Assembly (NCBI RefSeq): GCF_014697195.1
Contig: NZ_JACJRJ010000035.1
Coordinates: 1 to 64,000, forward strand
DNA length: 64,000 nt
Direction of reading: 5' to 3'
From: Cylindrospermum sp. FACHB-282
GTDB taxonomy: Bacteria; Cyanobacteriota; Cyanobacteriia; Cyanobacteriales; Nostocaceae
The position numbers and the translations under genes were made by a program. Below, one piece after another: positions 52,459-62,514 of the stretch; the stretch's first letter is position 1; every line of letters starts with the position of its first letter. The notes under the pieces are model-generated. The model saw only the letters and a list, made by a program, of their open reading frames with translations. It was not told the origin of the DNA and did not search any database.

Positions 52459-53544
52459 TCAGATGTGATGGCTATAAACTGCACCAAAGCTATGATCAGG
52501 ATGAATCTCAATGACTAAATCAACGAATGTCGAAGATTTGGCTAAAGGGTTGATGAATAGTTCTGGGTGTAGCGATCGCCAAAAATAATAGACAAATTCT
52601 TCTACTTCCGATTCAGTCATTCCCGATTTACCAGCAGCAATCATCTGCCGTTCAGCCTGTTTGCGCCACTCTAAAGAACAGCGGTAATCTGTTGGGTAAA
52701 GTAAAATTAAGCTGTCTAAGCGCTCCCACAGGGGCAGATAATCCCTGAGTTGATGATTCATGTCCCTGGCAAATTGCCGATCCTCTGGGGTGATAATGGG
52801 CGCCAGTGCGGTAGCAAATGCCTCTGGTGTAATTGGTCGCACACCGACAAACCAACCTTCAAAGAGGACAATATCAATATCTGTGATGATTTCGGGAGTT
52901 GTGCGATCGCCTGTACCTGAGTATGCAGATTTATCAAACCGAGGCACAGTCACAGAATTCTCACCCCGTCGAATGTCATCTAGCACATTTAAGCCTAAGC
53001 CGATATCGTGGGTACCTGGTGGGCCACGCCAAATCAAGCGGGGATCTTGCTCTTTTAAAATTAGGCGATCGCGATAAGTTTTGTATAAATCATCCAAAGA
53101 CAAACTCAGACTGCGGTATCCCAACGCTGAGAGAATTAAACCGAGAACCTGGGACATGGTGGTTTTGCCGGTACCTTGTCCGCCCAAAATCCCCTGAATT
53201 AGCGGTCTGCCTAAATCTTGGCGCTGGGTTGCTAGTTTGATCCCCAACGGTAACCACAAATCCCACAACAGCTGTAACAATGCCTGGGGTTCCACCTTGA
53301 GGGTAGTTTCACAAAATTGGCTAAATGCTGGTAGAACTAAGCCGAGTAAGTGCGATCGCTTTTCGATCACCTCAGCCACATTTTCCGGTGTTATGCCAAA
53401 AGCTTGGGCCCTGAAAGTATCCCCCAGTGCTGCCTCTCGTGCCCACATCTGCCAAGATTCATCTGTTACATCCGTTGTCAAGTTAATCATATGATTTTGA
53501 GTCTTCAATTTTTGGACAGGTTTTTCCCAAGGGTGAGAAATCAC
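52459..53544 (-). CDS. glyK: glycerate 3-kinase
   Basis: GILGGQGTGKTTMSQVLGLIL...SLDDLYKTYRDRLIL...GPPGTHDIGLGLNVLDDIRRGE. Confidence 0.85.
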   Translation of the reverse strand: MISHPWEKPVQKLKTQNHMINLTTDVTDESWQMWAREAALGDTFRAQAFGITPENVAEVIEKRSHLLGLVLPAFSQFCETTLKVEPQALLQLLWDLWLPLGIKLATQRQDLGRPLIQGILGGQGTGKTTMSQVLGLILSALGYRSLSLSLDDLYKTYRDRLILKEQDPRLIWRGPPGTHDIGLGLNVLDDIRRGENSVTVPRFDKSAYSGTGDRTTPEIITDIDIVLFEGWFVGVRPITPEAFATALAPIITPEDRQFARDMNHQLRDYLPLWERLDSLILLYPTDYRCSLEWRKQAERQMIAAGKSGMTESEVEEFVYYFWRSLHPELFINPLAKSSTFVDLVIEIHPDHSFGAVYSHHI

Positions 53545-53873
53545 GAACCTAGCTTAAAGGCTTCGACAAACAGGCTGTAGATGAAACCAACTTTCAGCCA
53601 GTTTAATGATTCGACCCAAAGCGATCGTCTAGCCAAAAAGCTGCGACTATAAAATATCCTGCTAGTAACCTCCGTGAGTAGCACTAAAAACCCGGCTACT
53701 ACAATATCCACTTGTCCTTTTTGTCCAGCTATAGTCGACACTGCTGTTCCTAGAAAAAAACCAAATAAAAAACTAATTAACAGCAGAGAGAACCGCCGCC
53801 AAGGATTGATAAACCATTGCCCCAATCGCCTAGCAATGGTGTCAAACAGGTTGTTAAGACGAGTATTTTGCAT
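53541..53873 (-). CDS. DUF565 / Ycf20-like membrane protein
   Basis: PWRRFSLLLISFLFGFFLGTAVSTIAGQKGQVDIVVAGFLVLLTEVTSRIFY. Confidence 0.85.
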   Translation of the reverse strand: MQNTRLNNLFDTIARRLGQWFINPWRRFSLLLISFLFGFFLGTAVSTIAGQKGQVDIVVAGFLVLLTEVTSRIFYSRSFLARRSLWVESLNWLKVGFIYSLFVEAFKLGS

Positions 53874-54472
53874 TTTGGGGACTTCTGGGAAAAAGTCAAG
53901 ATATGTTGAAATATTCCCATACTCAGGATATCGGTTTTAGCATCAGCTTATTGGACGATGTGATAAATCTTCTGTAGTTATCAAAATTTATACAACATAT
54001 CGTCTTGAAGTCAGTACAGATCCCCAAAAGATTTCCTTCCCTAGGGTGGTATCTCAGGGCGTAGCAGAGTTATCTTAAAGATGAAGGGTAAAGCATTAAG
54101 GATTAACTGTGTTTTGTAGATTAACTTGGGGTTGCTAAAAGGGTGCTTTGTTGACGGTAATACCTGGCTGACCAAAATTCCTGGTTGTGATTCTACAAAT
54201 GAATTTTTCGCCTCAGTATTGCCTTGTTATTTTTTCGTCTTAATCTACGGTTAAGAAAAAAAATAAACAGGCGTCTATTGTTTTGTTTAGTCAAGTATTA
54301 AGAAAATAATTTCCCACATTTTTTTTCTCCTCAAAATGATATTTATGATACATTTTTGCGACTGATTTTCAGAGAGTCTGAAATGGGGAACTTTCTTTGC
54401 GTACCATTTTGGGAGAATAGGACAGGATTTTGTCAAGCCTAAACAAATAATTATTTCTAAAATCTATACCTT

Positions 54473-55093
54473 ATGAAATCTTCCATGTTTCGTAACTTTG
54501 CTGTTACCGCTTGTTCATTGGGGCTGCTGGGACTACTTGCAGGATGTTTAGGCATGAGCATATCCTTTGAGACCACCAACCCAGATGAATCTTTACCAAT
54601 ACCTACAGACTCACACAAATTGCCGAATAAAACCGACTCATCTGTTACATCGGCAAAAGCAATAGTTGACCTATCCACCCCCACCAACCAAGTAGAACCC
54701 AGTAGTAGAGATAATTCTCCTCCCTTGTTGGCATATCGTTTCGACTCAACTGATAAAACCAAGGGACGAGGAACCTTGCGAATGAGCAATCAGACAAATC
54801 AGCCTGTGCGGCTGGCACTATTGGCCCGACAGTCAACAGTCAAGGGTCGCTCCTCTCAAAAAACTCATTATGATGTCCCAGCCCATTGGGATTTTGCTCC
54901 CCAAGAAGGCAGTCAAAAGGGGCTGATTCTTTCATTACCACAAGGTAATTTAAAGCTGGAAAAGGGAGATATTTTAGTTGCCTTTGCTCAGGATGGAACG
55001 CGTCGCTATTGGGGGCCTTATGTTGTCGGGGAAACTCCATCACCAACAAGGAACCCCCAAAACGATGAATGGCAACTGGTACTGAATCCATAG
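54473..55093 (+). CDS. putative lipoprotein, hypothetical
   Basis: Signal with lipobox-like LLAGC; conserved-looking C-terminal domain. Confidence 0.7.
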   Translation: MKSSMFRNFAVTACSLGLLGLLAGCLGMSISFETTNPDESLPIPTDSHKLPNKTDSSVTSAKAIVDLSTPTNQVEPSSRDNSPPLLAYRFDSTDKTKGRGTLRMSNQTNQPVRLALLARQSTVKGRSSQKTHYDVPAHWDFAPQEGSQKGLILSLPQGNLKLEKGDILVAFAQDGTRRYWGPYVVGETPSPTRNPQNDEWQLVLNP

Positions 55094-55276
55094 TTAGGAC
55101 TGAGCGCCAGGGAAGGTGCAGCGGAAAAGAATTAATTTTTTACCCATCACCCATTACCCAGCTGTGGGTAAAGCCTGAGAACAAAATAGAGCGAACAAAC
55201 GACTATTGACTAGTGACTGTTGATTGTTGACTATTGTGAGAAGGGCGCGATCAATCGTGTCTCTAAGTATCGATTC

Positions 55277-57220
55277 ATGAGGCTGAAATTGAGTGTTCTC
55301 CGTGCTGTTGACCAGTGGTTCAACAATTTAGGAAAGCGTCCAGCCCTTGCTGTGACTGTGTCGATTCTGTGCTTGCTGCTGATTAGCTGGGTAGCTTTTG
55401 GGTGGAATTTGGGCCGCATTAGCTTGATTGATGAAACAGAGCCGTTGTTTGCTGAAGCTTCCCGGCAAATGTTTGTCACGGGTGATTGGATCACCCCGTA
55501 TTTCAATGGTGAAACTCGTTTCGACAAACCTGCTTTAATTTACTGGTGTCAGGCGATCGCCTATAAAATGATTGGGGTAAATGAATGGGCAGTGCGTCTC
55601 CCCTCAGCGTTGACGGCGATGGGTCTGATTAGCTTTGCTTTTTACACTGTATACTGGCATTTGGCACAAAAAGATGAATTAGAGCAAGTTACAAATCTAA
55701 CTCGTCGCTACTTAACAGCTTTAGTTACAGCTGCTGTGATGGCATTCAGTCCCGAAATGATTATTTGGGGAAGAGCCGGTGTCTCAGATATGCTACTCAA
55801 CGGATGCATGGCATCAGCTTTGTTATGCTTCTTTCTGGGATACGCAAATAATTCAAAATTCAAAATTCAAAATTCAAAATTCCCTAATCAATGGTATTTA
55901 GCCAGTTATGTACTAACTGCTGGGGCAATTTTGAGCAAAGGCCCGGTGGGAATCGTCTTGCCTGGACTAATTATTGCAGGGTTTTTGGTGTACTTGGGCA
56001 AGGTGCGAGAAGTCTTGCGGGAAATGCGCCTGCTGATGGGGATGCTGATTATTTTAGGCATATCACTGCCCTGGTACGCATTAGTGATCTGGCGCAATGG
56101 CTGGAATTATATTAATGCCTTTTTTGGTTATCACAACCTGGAACGTTTTACAGAAGTCGTTAATGGTCACAAAGGCCCCTGGTATTTTTACTTCTTGGTG
56201 GTACTGCTGGGCTTTGCACCCTATTCGGTTTACTTACCAGCAGCAATGGTGAGGCTAAAATTTTGGCAGCGATCGCACTGGCGCACCCAAGAACGCTCTC
56301 AACAATTAGGTTTATTTGCCTGGTTCTGGTTTGTCGTTGTGTTTGGCTTTTTCAGCATTGCTGTCACCAAACTCCCCAGCTATATGTTGCCTTTAATGCC
56401 AGCCGCAGCTATTCTGGTGGCGCTGTTGTGGAGTGACCTTTTCCCAGACAGGGAAACACATAGACACGGGGATCATTCTTTCCCCCCCAACGCCCCATTG
56501 CCCCAACGCCCTAGCCCCCCATCCTTCTTCCGAGTAACTGGCTGGGTAAATATAGCTTTTTTATCAGTTCTCTCAGTGGCACTATTTCACCTACCCCAGA
56601 TATTAGGCAGTGATCCAGCCATACCCAACTTAGAGCAACTGATTCAACAGTCGGGTTTAACAACTTATGGCAGTGGAATTTGGCTACTATGTGCCATCAT
56701 GGTTGCGGTTTTTCTACTGAACCATCGCTGGCGTCCGATCATCACTATTAATTTGCTGGGGTTTGTGGCGTTTTTGGTGATTGTTTTGATGCCTGCTGTC
56801 TTTTTGATGGATCGGGAGCGTCAGATACCTTTAAAAGAATTATCTGCGATCGCCTCCCTTGCAAAACAACCCCATGAAGAATTGGTCATGGTTGGTTTCA
56901 AAAAGCCTAGCGTGGTTTTTTACACAGGTAGTCAAGTAAATTACATGAAATTTTCTAGAGATGCAGTAGCCCATATTCAACAACAGGCTGCTCAGAAAGT
57001 ACAACCGCCATCGCTGCTGATTTTGACTGAGCAAAAAAGATTGCTACAAATGGACTTGCCTCCAGATGATTACAAGAGTTTAAGCACCAAGGGCGCTTAT
57101 CAGCTGATTCGCGTTCCCTTGAAGAAAGCCAAGACTGAAAAAATGGATATATCTTCCTCAAGTTCGTTCATCAATCCCCTCGCTTTGATTCCTGGGGAGA
57201 GTCAAGTTGAACATTCATAG
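55277..57220 (+). CDS. glycosyltransferase family 39 (ArnT-like) membrane protein
   Basis: ISLIDETEPLFAEASRQMFVTGDWITPYFNGETRFDKPALIYW...; Met at 55277 favoured over 55220. Confidence 0.88.
   Translation: MRLKLSVLRAVDQWFNNLGKRPALAVTVSILCLLLISWVAFGWNLGRISLIDETEPLFAEASRQMFVTGDWITPYFNGETRFDKPALIYWCQAIAYKMIGVNEWAVRLPSALTAMGLISFAFYTVYWHLAQKDELEQVTNLTRRYLTALVTAAVMAFSPEMIIWGRAGVSDMLLNGCMASALLCFFLGYANNSKFKIQNSKFPNQWYLASYVLTAGAILSKGPVGIVLPGLIIAGFLVYLGKVREVLREMRLLMGMLIILGISLPWYALVIWRNGWNYINAFFGYHNLERFTEVVNGHKGPWYFYFLVVLLGFAPYSVYLPAAMVRLKFWQRSHWRTQERSQQLGLFAWFWFVVVFGFFSIAVTKLPSYMLPLMPAAAILVALLWSDLFPDRETHRHGDHSFPPNAPLPQRPSPPSFFRVTGWVNIAFLSVLSVALFHLPQILGSDPAIPNLEQLIQQSGLTTYGSGIWLLCAIMVAVFLLNHRWRPIITINLLGFVAFLVIVLMPAVFLMDRERQIPLKELSAIASLAKQPHEELVMVGFKKPSVVFYTGSQVNYMKFSRDAVAHIQQQAAQKVQPPSLLILTEQKRLLQMDLPPDDYKSLSTKGAYQLIRVPLKKAKTEKMDISSSSSFINPLALIPGESQVEHS
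55852..55879 (+). repeat. heptameric STRR (TTCAAAA x4) inside the GT39 coding sequence
   Basis: aattcaaaattcaaaattcaaaattcaaaattcc encodes NSKFKIQNSKFP. Confidence 0.9.
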
Positions 57221-60200
57221 CTAAAGCTTGACTAATATGGTGTAGTAGCTCTTCCATTGATATAGAACGGGGTAATATCTGGGTAGCGATACCCCCGGTA
57301 AGCTCCGCCAACGCACCCACAGCAGTTTCTATAGACTCAAACCCATTCTTTCTAGACAAATCTATTTCCGGATGAGCAACCTGATTTAATCGCTGGTCGA
57401 GTACCAAAATTGGTGGCAAATTGAAAGGTAAATCTCCCAATGCTTTCAGTGCTTTTTTTACCTCTTTGGGAATGGCAGATTCTCCCAAATAAATCAGCAG
57501 TAAGTCAACGCTTTGGTGGCGAATCTGTTGCAGCACTTCTGCCCAGCAGCGACCCATAGCCGCCTTGAAGCCAGCAGTTTGTAAATACTGAACTAAAGCT
57601 TGGAACCACTCAGATCCCCGTTCAGAGTAATTTTTTTCTGCCCCATCGCCCCGCACCTGTCTCACCTGTGGTAAATCGCGCAGCATGGTCAAGTCCACCA
57701 CTAAGATACTAGGAGGACAGCAGAAACCAGAAGCAATTTGCAGCACTGACAATAAAGCATCTGTTTTGCCACTATGACTGCTGTTATCTCTGCCAAAAGG
57801 AGTTAAGTAAGGAAACACCGACAGTCCCGGTATCTGGGAAGCTGCCAAGGTGGTGGCTACATCGCATGTTACCAGCGGTAGAGCGACCAAGCGGGGATAC
57901 TTAGTCAACTGTTGCAGGTAAGTTTGAGCAGTGGAAGTTTCCACATCCAGCAAAACTACATCAAACTGCCAAACCCGTGCCAAGAGTTCTGCCTGATCTA
58001 AATCATCTACTTCAATCACCCGATGTTCTCGAAGTGAGGGGTGGGGGTTGACCGATGCCAACTCCGGATTCACCAACCTCAGAATTCGCAGGGGGATTTT
58101 AGTGACATTAATTTCGTTACCGTCTGACCCTAGCTGCCGAGTTTCTGGTGCTGCTGCACATAACTTTTCTAACAGCGGTGCCAATACCTGATGCTCTACG
58201 GGCACACTTAAGAAGCCATCAGCCTGATTAGCATAAGCTTGCTCCTTTTCGGCACCCGTCGCTGTCACAATTACAGGAATGTGGCGAGTTGCAGCGTCAG
58301 ACTTCAGTAAAGTCAGTACATCCCAACCTGATAGCAAAGGTAGCAACGGATTCAAGAAAATGGCTTTTGGTTGCAAGCGCCGGGCTTTTTCTACAGCCTC
58401 TGTTCCCGAACGAGCAATCACTACCCGATAACCTAAACCTTTGAGATGTTCAGTTAAGTCTTCAATATATCGGGCTACTGCCTCGACTACTAACACCAAC
58501 CGTTGGGAGCTAGTGGGGTGAGGCTGTGGTGGTGTACTGAGATGCCCAGATGATAAGGTGGACAGTTCCCTGCTGCTAGTAAGATTCTCCCAGTCTTCTG
58601 AGTTTGCCACTTCTGGCGAGCCGTTGCCTGTGTTTGGAGGACTGGGCGGCAGGAGTAGGGTAAACTGGCTGCCTTTACCTTCACGAGACAAGAAGCTAAC
58701 ATCACCACCGTGGAGACGAGCCAAGGCCCTAGTTAATACCAGACCCAGACCAGTACCTTCAAACTGACGGGTGAGGGGATTTTCTAATTGTTGGAATTTT
58801 TGAAATATTAAGTGTTGCTGGTGTTCGGGAATGCCAATACCTGTGTCCCAGACTGTAAAAGCAATCCACCCTTCCCAACGACTCACTCGCAGCCCAATTT
58901 CTCCAGATATTTCGGTAAACTTAAAAGCGTTGGAAAGCAAGTGTACCAACATCTGGCGCAAGCGTAATTCATCCGCCACCATTTGGTCTAAGCCTGGTTC
59001 AATGGCGAGGTTAAATTGGTGATCTCTTGAGGCTGTACTTTGATCAAGTCCTCCATGGGAGGCAATGCTTGTTTGATTATGGAGGGTTTTTACTTCTGAT
59101 AGAGCGCGTTCACACACGGCGCGAATTTTGACGGGAGCCAGCATCAGCTCCATCTGTCCGGTTTCCATCCTGGTCAAATCCAAAATGTCATTGACCACAC
59201 TCATTAAGTGGCGTCCACTTTGATGAATTAATCCCGCATAACGGGCCTGACGCTCGTTGAGTTCTCCCAACTGCTGATCTACAAGTAACCGCGACAAACC
59301 CAAAACGGCGGTTAGGGGTGTCTTTAGTTCATGACTAATACAAGCTAAAAACTCATCCTTTAAGCGATTGAGTTGAATCAGATCGGCATTTTTGGCTGCC
59401 AGTTCTTTGCAAAGCTGCTGCTGCTCGGTAACGTCAGTGGCTAACACCAACCATAAATCCTCAGTGTTCAATCTTGATTCCTGAGTCCTGAGAGTAATTT
59501 CTGAATCAGAATTCAGGACTTTCAACTCAGGGCTATCTAATGGGATTTTGGCAAACTGCCAGACTCGCTCCTGACCATTTTGCACTTCAACGACGCAGGT
59601 ACAAGTACCCAAACGACTATCCAAAAAGCAGCGAGATGCATCTTTTACGGGTACTGGTGACTCTTGAAAGTTCTTGGCCACCGATGGCGAGCCTGTTTGC
59701 AGCATTGCTTCATTTCTTGCCGACCAATCAGTTTTTCCTGGATGCCGTTGAATGCCTGGGGGTGACTCCTCGTCTTCATCGCCTCTGCCATTGGGATGAA
59801 CAATGACTGCTTTTTGGCTGGAGTATTCTGGCTGTTTAGCCACTTCAGGGGCAAGTATGGACTCCACCTCTTGCCTCACGCCTTCTGGATCTTTCAATAC
59901 TCCTAGTTGTTGCCACCAAGCTGGGTTTTGTGTCACCACTTCGCCAGTACTCGTTTGTAACATTAAAGGCCAAGGCAGTCTTTCTAACAACTGCACTAGT
60001 GGCTTGTGTCTTACTGGCTGGCGTTTTTTTGGCGTAGACCCTGGGGCAAGGGTGGGTGAACGCATTCTTGAGTGAGCTTTTACACCAGAATCATACTCTG
60101 TGGCATTGCCCCCAGAGGCCCGCTGGGCGGTTGAGGCAATTGCTACTTTCTCCTTAGTCAATAATCGCAATAGGCGTGAGCTATCTACTAGCCCCAAAAA

Positions 60201-60629
60201 TTTCTTCTCTGAGTCAATCAGGGCCCAATCTAAATTTCGGTTTTTTTGGGTTTGTTGGTAACGCAATAACAAGCTAAATTTCTCCAGCCGTTCAGCAGCT
60301 GGTATTGTTTGTATTGGCTCAACAATGCCTAGTCCCAAGGTTGAGAGTGGCTGTTGTAAATTGAGAACCTTCTCACCTTCGGCTGCTGCCAATAATTTTT
60401 GGATTAAACGGGCAGAGTACAACAACCCTATGGGGCATTGCTGTTGATTCACCACTACCAAGCGATCGCACTGCTCTTTTTCAAAAATCTCCAGCACCAC
60501 TGCCAGAGTACTTGTTTCTACGCAGCTGGGCACCGTTGCTAGAAAGTCATAAAGTGGGTACTGTAGCATTGACATAAGGCTTTGGGGGTCATTCTTCCTG
60601 TGGGAACCTCCAGCATCACGATCTGCCAA
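57171..60629 (-). CDS. hybrid sensor histidine kinase with N-terminal CBS-like region and degenerate receiver domain(s)
   Basis: LKDEFLACISHELKTPLTAVLGLSRLL; GTGLGLVLTRALARLHGGDVSF; receiver-like AIFLNPLLPLLSGWDVLTLLKSD with Asn at the phospho-Asp position. Confidence 0.88.
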   Translation of the reverse strand: MADRDAGGSHRKNDPQSLMSMLQYPLYDFLATVPSCVETSTLAVVLEIFEKEQCDRLVVVNQQQCPIGLLYSARLIQKLLAAAEGEKVLNLQQPLSTLGLGIVEPIQTIPAAERLEKFSLLLRYQQTQKNRNLDWALIDSEKKFLGLVDSSRLLRLLTKEKVAIASTAQRASGGNATEYDSGVKAHSRMRSPTLAPGSTPKKRQPVRHKPLVQLLERLPWPLMLQTSTGEVVTQNPAWWQQLGVLKDPEGVRQEVESILAPEVAKQPEYSSQKAVIVHPNGRGDEDEESPPGIQRHPGKTDWSARNEAMLQTGSPSVAKNFQESPVPVKDASRCFLDSRLGTCTCVVEVQNGQERVWQFAKIPLDSPELKVLNSDSEITLRTQESRLNTEDLWLVLATDVTEQQQLCKELAAKNADLIQLNRLKDEFLACISHELKTPLTAVLGLSRLLVDQQLGELNERQARYAGLIHQSGRHLMSVVNDILDLTRMETGQMELMLAPVKIRAVCERALSEVKTLHNQTSIASHGGLDQSTASRDHQFNLAIEPGLDQMVADELRLRQMLVHLLSNAFKFTEISGEIGLRVSRWEGWIAFTVWDTGIGIPEHQQHLIFQKFQQLENPLTRQFEGTGLGLVLTRALARLHGGDVSFLSREGKGSQFTLLLPPSPPNTGNGSPEVANSEDWENLTSSRELSTLSSGHLSTPPQPHPTSSQRLVLVVEAVARYIEDLTEHLKGLGYRVVIARSGTEAVEKARRLQPKAIFLNPLLPLLSGWDVLTLLKSDAATRHIPVIVTATGAEKEQAYANQADGFLSVPVEHQVLAPLLEKLCAAAPETRQLGSDGNEINVTKIPLRILRLVNPELASVNPHPSLREHRVIEVDDLDQAELLARVWQFDVVLLDVETSTAQTYLQQLTKYPRLVALPLVTCDVATTLAASQIPGLSVFPYLTPFGRDNSSHSGKTDALLSVLQIASGFCCPPSILVVDLTMLRDLPQVRQVRGDGAEKNYSERGSEWFQALVQYLQTAGFKAAMGRCWAEVLQQIRHQSVDLLLIYLGESAIPKEVKKALKALGDLPFNLPPILVLDQRLNQVAHPEIDLSRKNGFESIETAVGALAELTGGIATQILPRSISMEELLHHISQALAMNVQLDSPQESKRGD

Positions 60630-61431
60630 AATGCTGATGGTCTTTCCGTCTGAAGCAATCTCCTTTAAGAAGACTCATAAGGAATACACGAAACGTTTGT
60701 AAACCACTTGGCGTACAAGCTGAGGCTTCGCTACGCTAAGGGCGCACGCGAACGTAAAGATGTTTAACGGTTAACTCTCTTAGCTACAAACTGGCGCCGC
60801 ATTTGTAGGTATAGTCAGTTCAGAAACAACGCGTCAGTTAAGACTTAGTCCCGTCACCTATCTGCCATTGGAGGCTGGAGAGCAACCTCTCTTCCTAGCG
60901 GGGTGCTGACCTGAGCAGTTCACAATTTCAACGCCATCGAAACAATTGGTTTTACCCTCACGGACACCTGCTTGTGTCTAATCATTTTCAGAGAGGCAGT
61001 ATTTCCCTTTACCACTCCTTACTTTGAGCGACTATCCTCATCAGTGTACTACTGGTATTGAAACTCCTCATCAATAGTTACAGCTAAAACAATTATGGCC
61101 CCAAAGATTCGCTTTAGAACCTTGAGGAATTATAATGATTTAGAATGCGACAATACTTTAAGTTCGTTTAAGTATCTTATCAAGGAGCGAAATAAAAAAA
61201 TCTATATTCAGATAGATATACAGATGTAAACCATAAATAAGCTACTAAACGCTTCATCAACGACCACACAAGTGCTGGCACTTATTCACTGCATCAGGTT
61301 GTTGAGTAGTCAGCACTATCTTTTGACACAGAGCGGTTCCCACCCAGTCTTTACCTAAAACCGTTCCCGGCACTACATCAGCCAACCAGTCTTGGACTGG
61401 GTGATTTTTGGAGGAGATATATAAGCAATAG

Positions 61432-62016
61432 ATGTTATTACCCATATTGATTCTGCAGCCAGATGTTAAAAAAAAATTAAATACCCCACAAGCTGTCTTT
61501 GCCCAAGCACAAGGCTTGCTGGGACAGATATGGAACCTAATTGATGCCATAATTGTGCGATCGCACTACGAATTTCTTGCTACCACCACAGCTGTAAAAA
61601 TCTGCTACTCACCGAAGTGGTTACAACAAAAACCACATCCACAACTGGCTGATAAATCTTTCTATGTATTAGCATGCTACAAGCAGAAAAACCAGCATTT
61701 TTATCAGCAGATGAGTCAGGTAGAGCGGCAAGAATTGTTGCATAAAATTAAATTAGAATACCGAGATATTCTGATAAATTACTTTACCACAGACAAAACA
61801 TTAAAAGAAAAAATCGATAAATTTATCAATGCCGTATTTTATGCTAATATTCCTGTGCCCCAAATCATAGAAGTTCATATGGAAGTGATTGACGAATTTT
61901 CCAAACAGCTAAGATTAGAAGGAAGGAGCGATGAAACATTACTTGATTACCGCCTGACATTGATAGATATACTGGCACATTTGTGCGAAATTTACAGGTG
62001 TTCGATTTCTAAATAA
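61432..62016 (+). CDS. kaiA: circadian clock protein KaiA, short form (alternative start 61711 gives 101 aa)
   Basis: C-terminal domain IKLEYRDILINYFTTDKTLKEKIDKFINAVFYANIPVPQIIEVHMEVIDEFSKQLRLEGRSDETLLDYRLTLIDILAHLCEIYR; no recognisable N-terminal pseudo-receiver. Confidence 0.93.
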   Translation: MLLPILILQPDVKKKLNTPQAVFAQAQGLLGQIWNLIDAIIVRSHYEFLATTTAVKICYSPKWLQQKPHPQLADKSFYVLACYKQKNQHFYQQMSQVERQELLHKIKLEYRDILINYFTTDKTLKEKIDKFINAVFYANIPVPQIIEVHMEVIDEFSKQLRLEGRSDETLLDYRLTLIDILAHLCEIYRCSISK

Positions 62017-62121
62017 ATTTAATTCATTAAAAGTCAAAATCGGCACAAAAAGCTGCTGTCAGATTCTCTTAATAACCCAGTAAAGCTTGTATTTATACGC
62101 GCACATCTAGCCTGTACCTTT

Positions 62122-62445
62122 ATGAATAAAGCCAGAAAAACCTATGTTCTCAAGCTTTATGTAGCTGGGAATACACCCAACTCAGTAAGGGCATTAAAAA
62201 CACTCAAAAACATTTTAGAACAGGAATTTCAAGGTGTTTATGCTCTAAAAGTAATAGATGTCCTGAAAAGCCCACAACTAGCCGAAGAAGATAAAATATT
62301 AGCTACGCCGACGTTATCAAAAATTTTGCCCCCACCAGTTCGCAAAATTATCGGTGACCTTTCAGACAGAGAAAGAGTATTGATTGGATTAGATTTACTA
62401 TATGAAGAATTAAGTGAAGAAGAATGGCAAGAGGAAAATGCTTAG
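62122..62445 (+). CDS. kaiB: circadian clock protein KaiB
   Basis: [74 protein letters not shown]. Confidence 0.97.
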   Translation: MNKARKTYVLKLYVAGNTPNSVRALKTLKNILEQEFQGVYALKVIDVLKSPQLAEEDKILATPTLSKILPPPVRKIIGDLSDRERVLIGLDLLYEELSEEEWQEENA

Positions 62446-62514
62446 TTATAAAGAAAACCTGTATAAACTTTAGTAATAGAGAACCTAGGCGAAATACCTA
62501 GTTGTGATCAAGCA

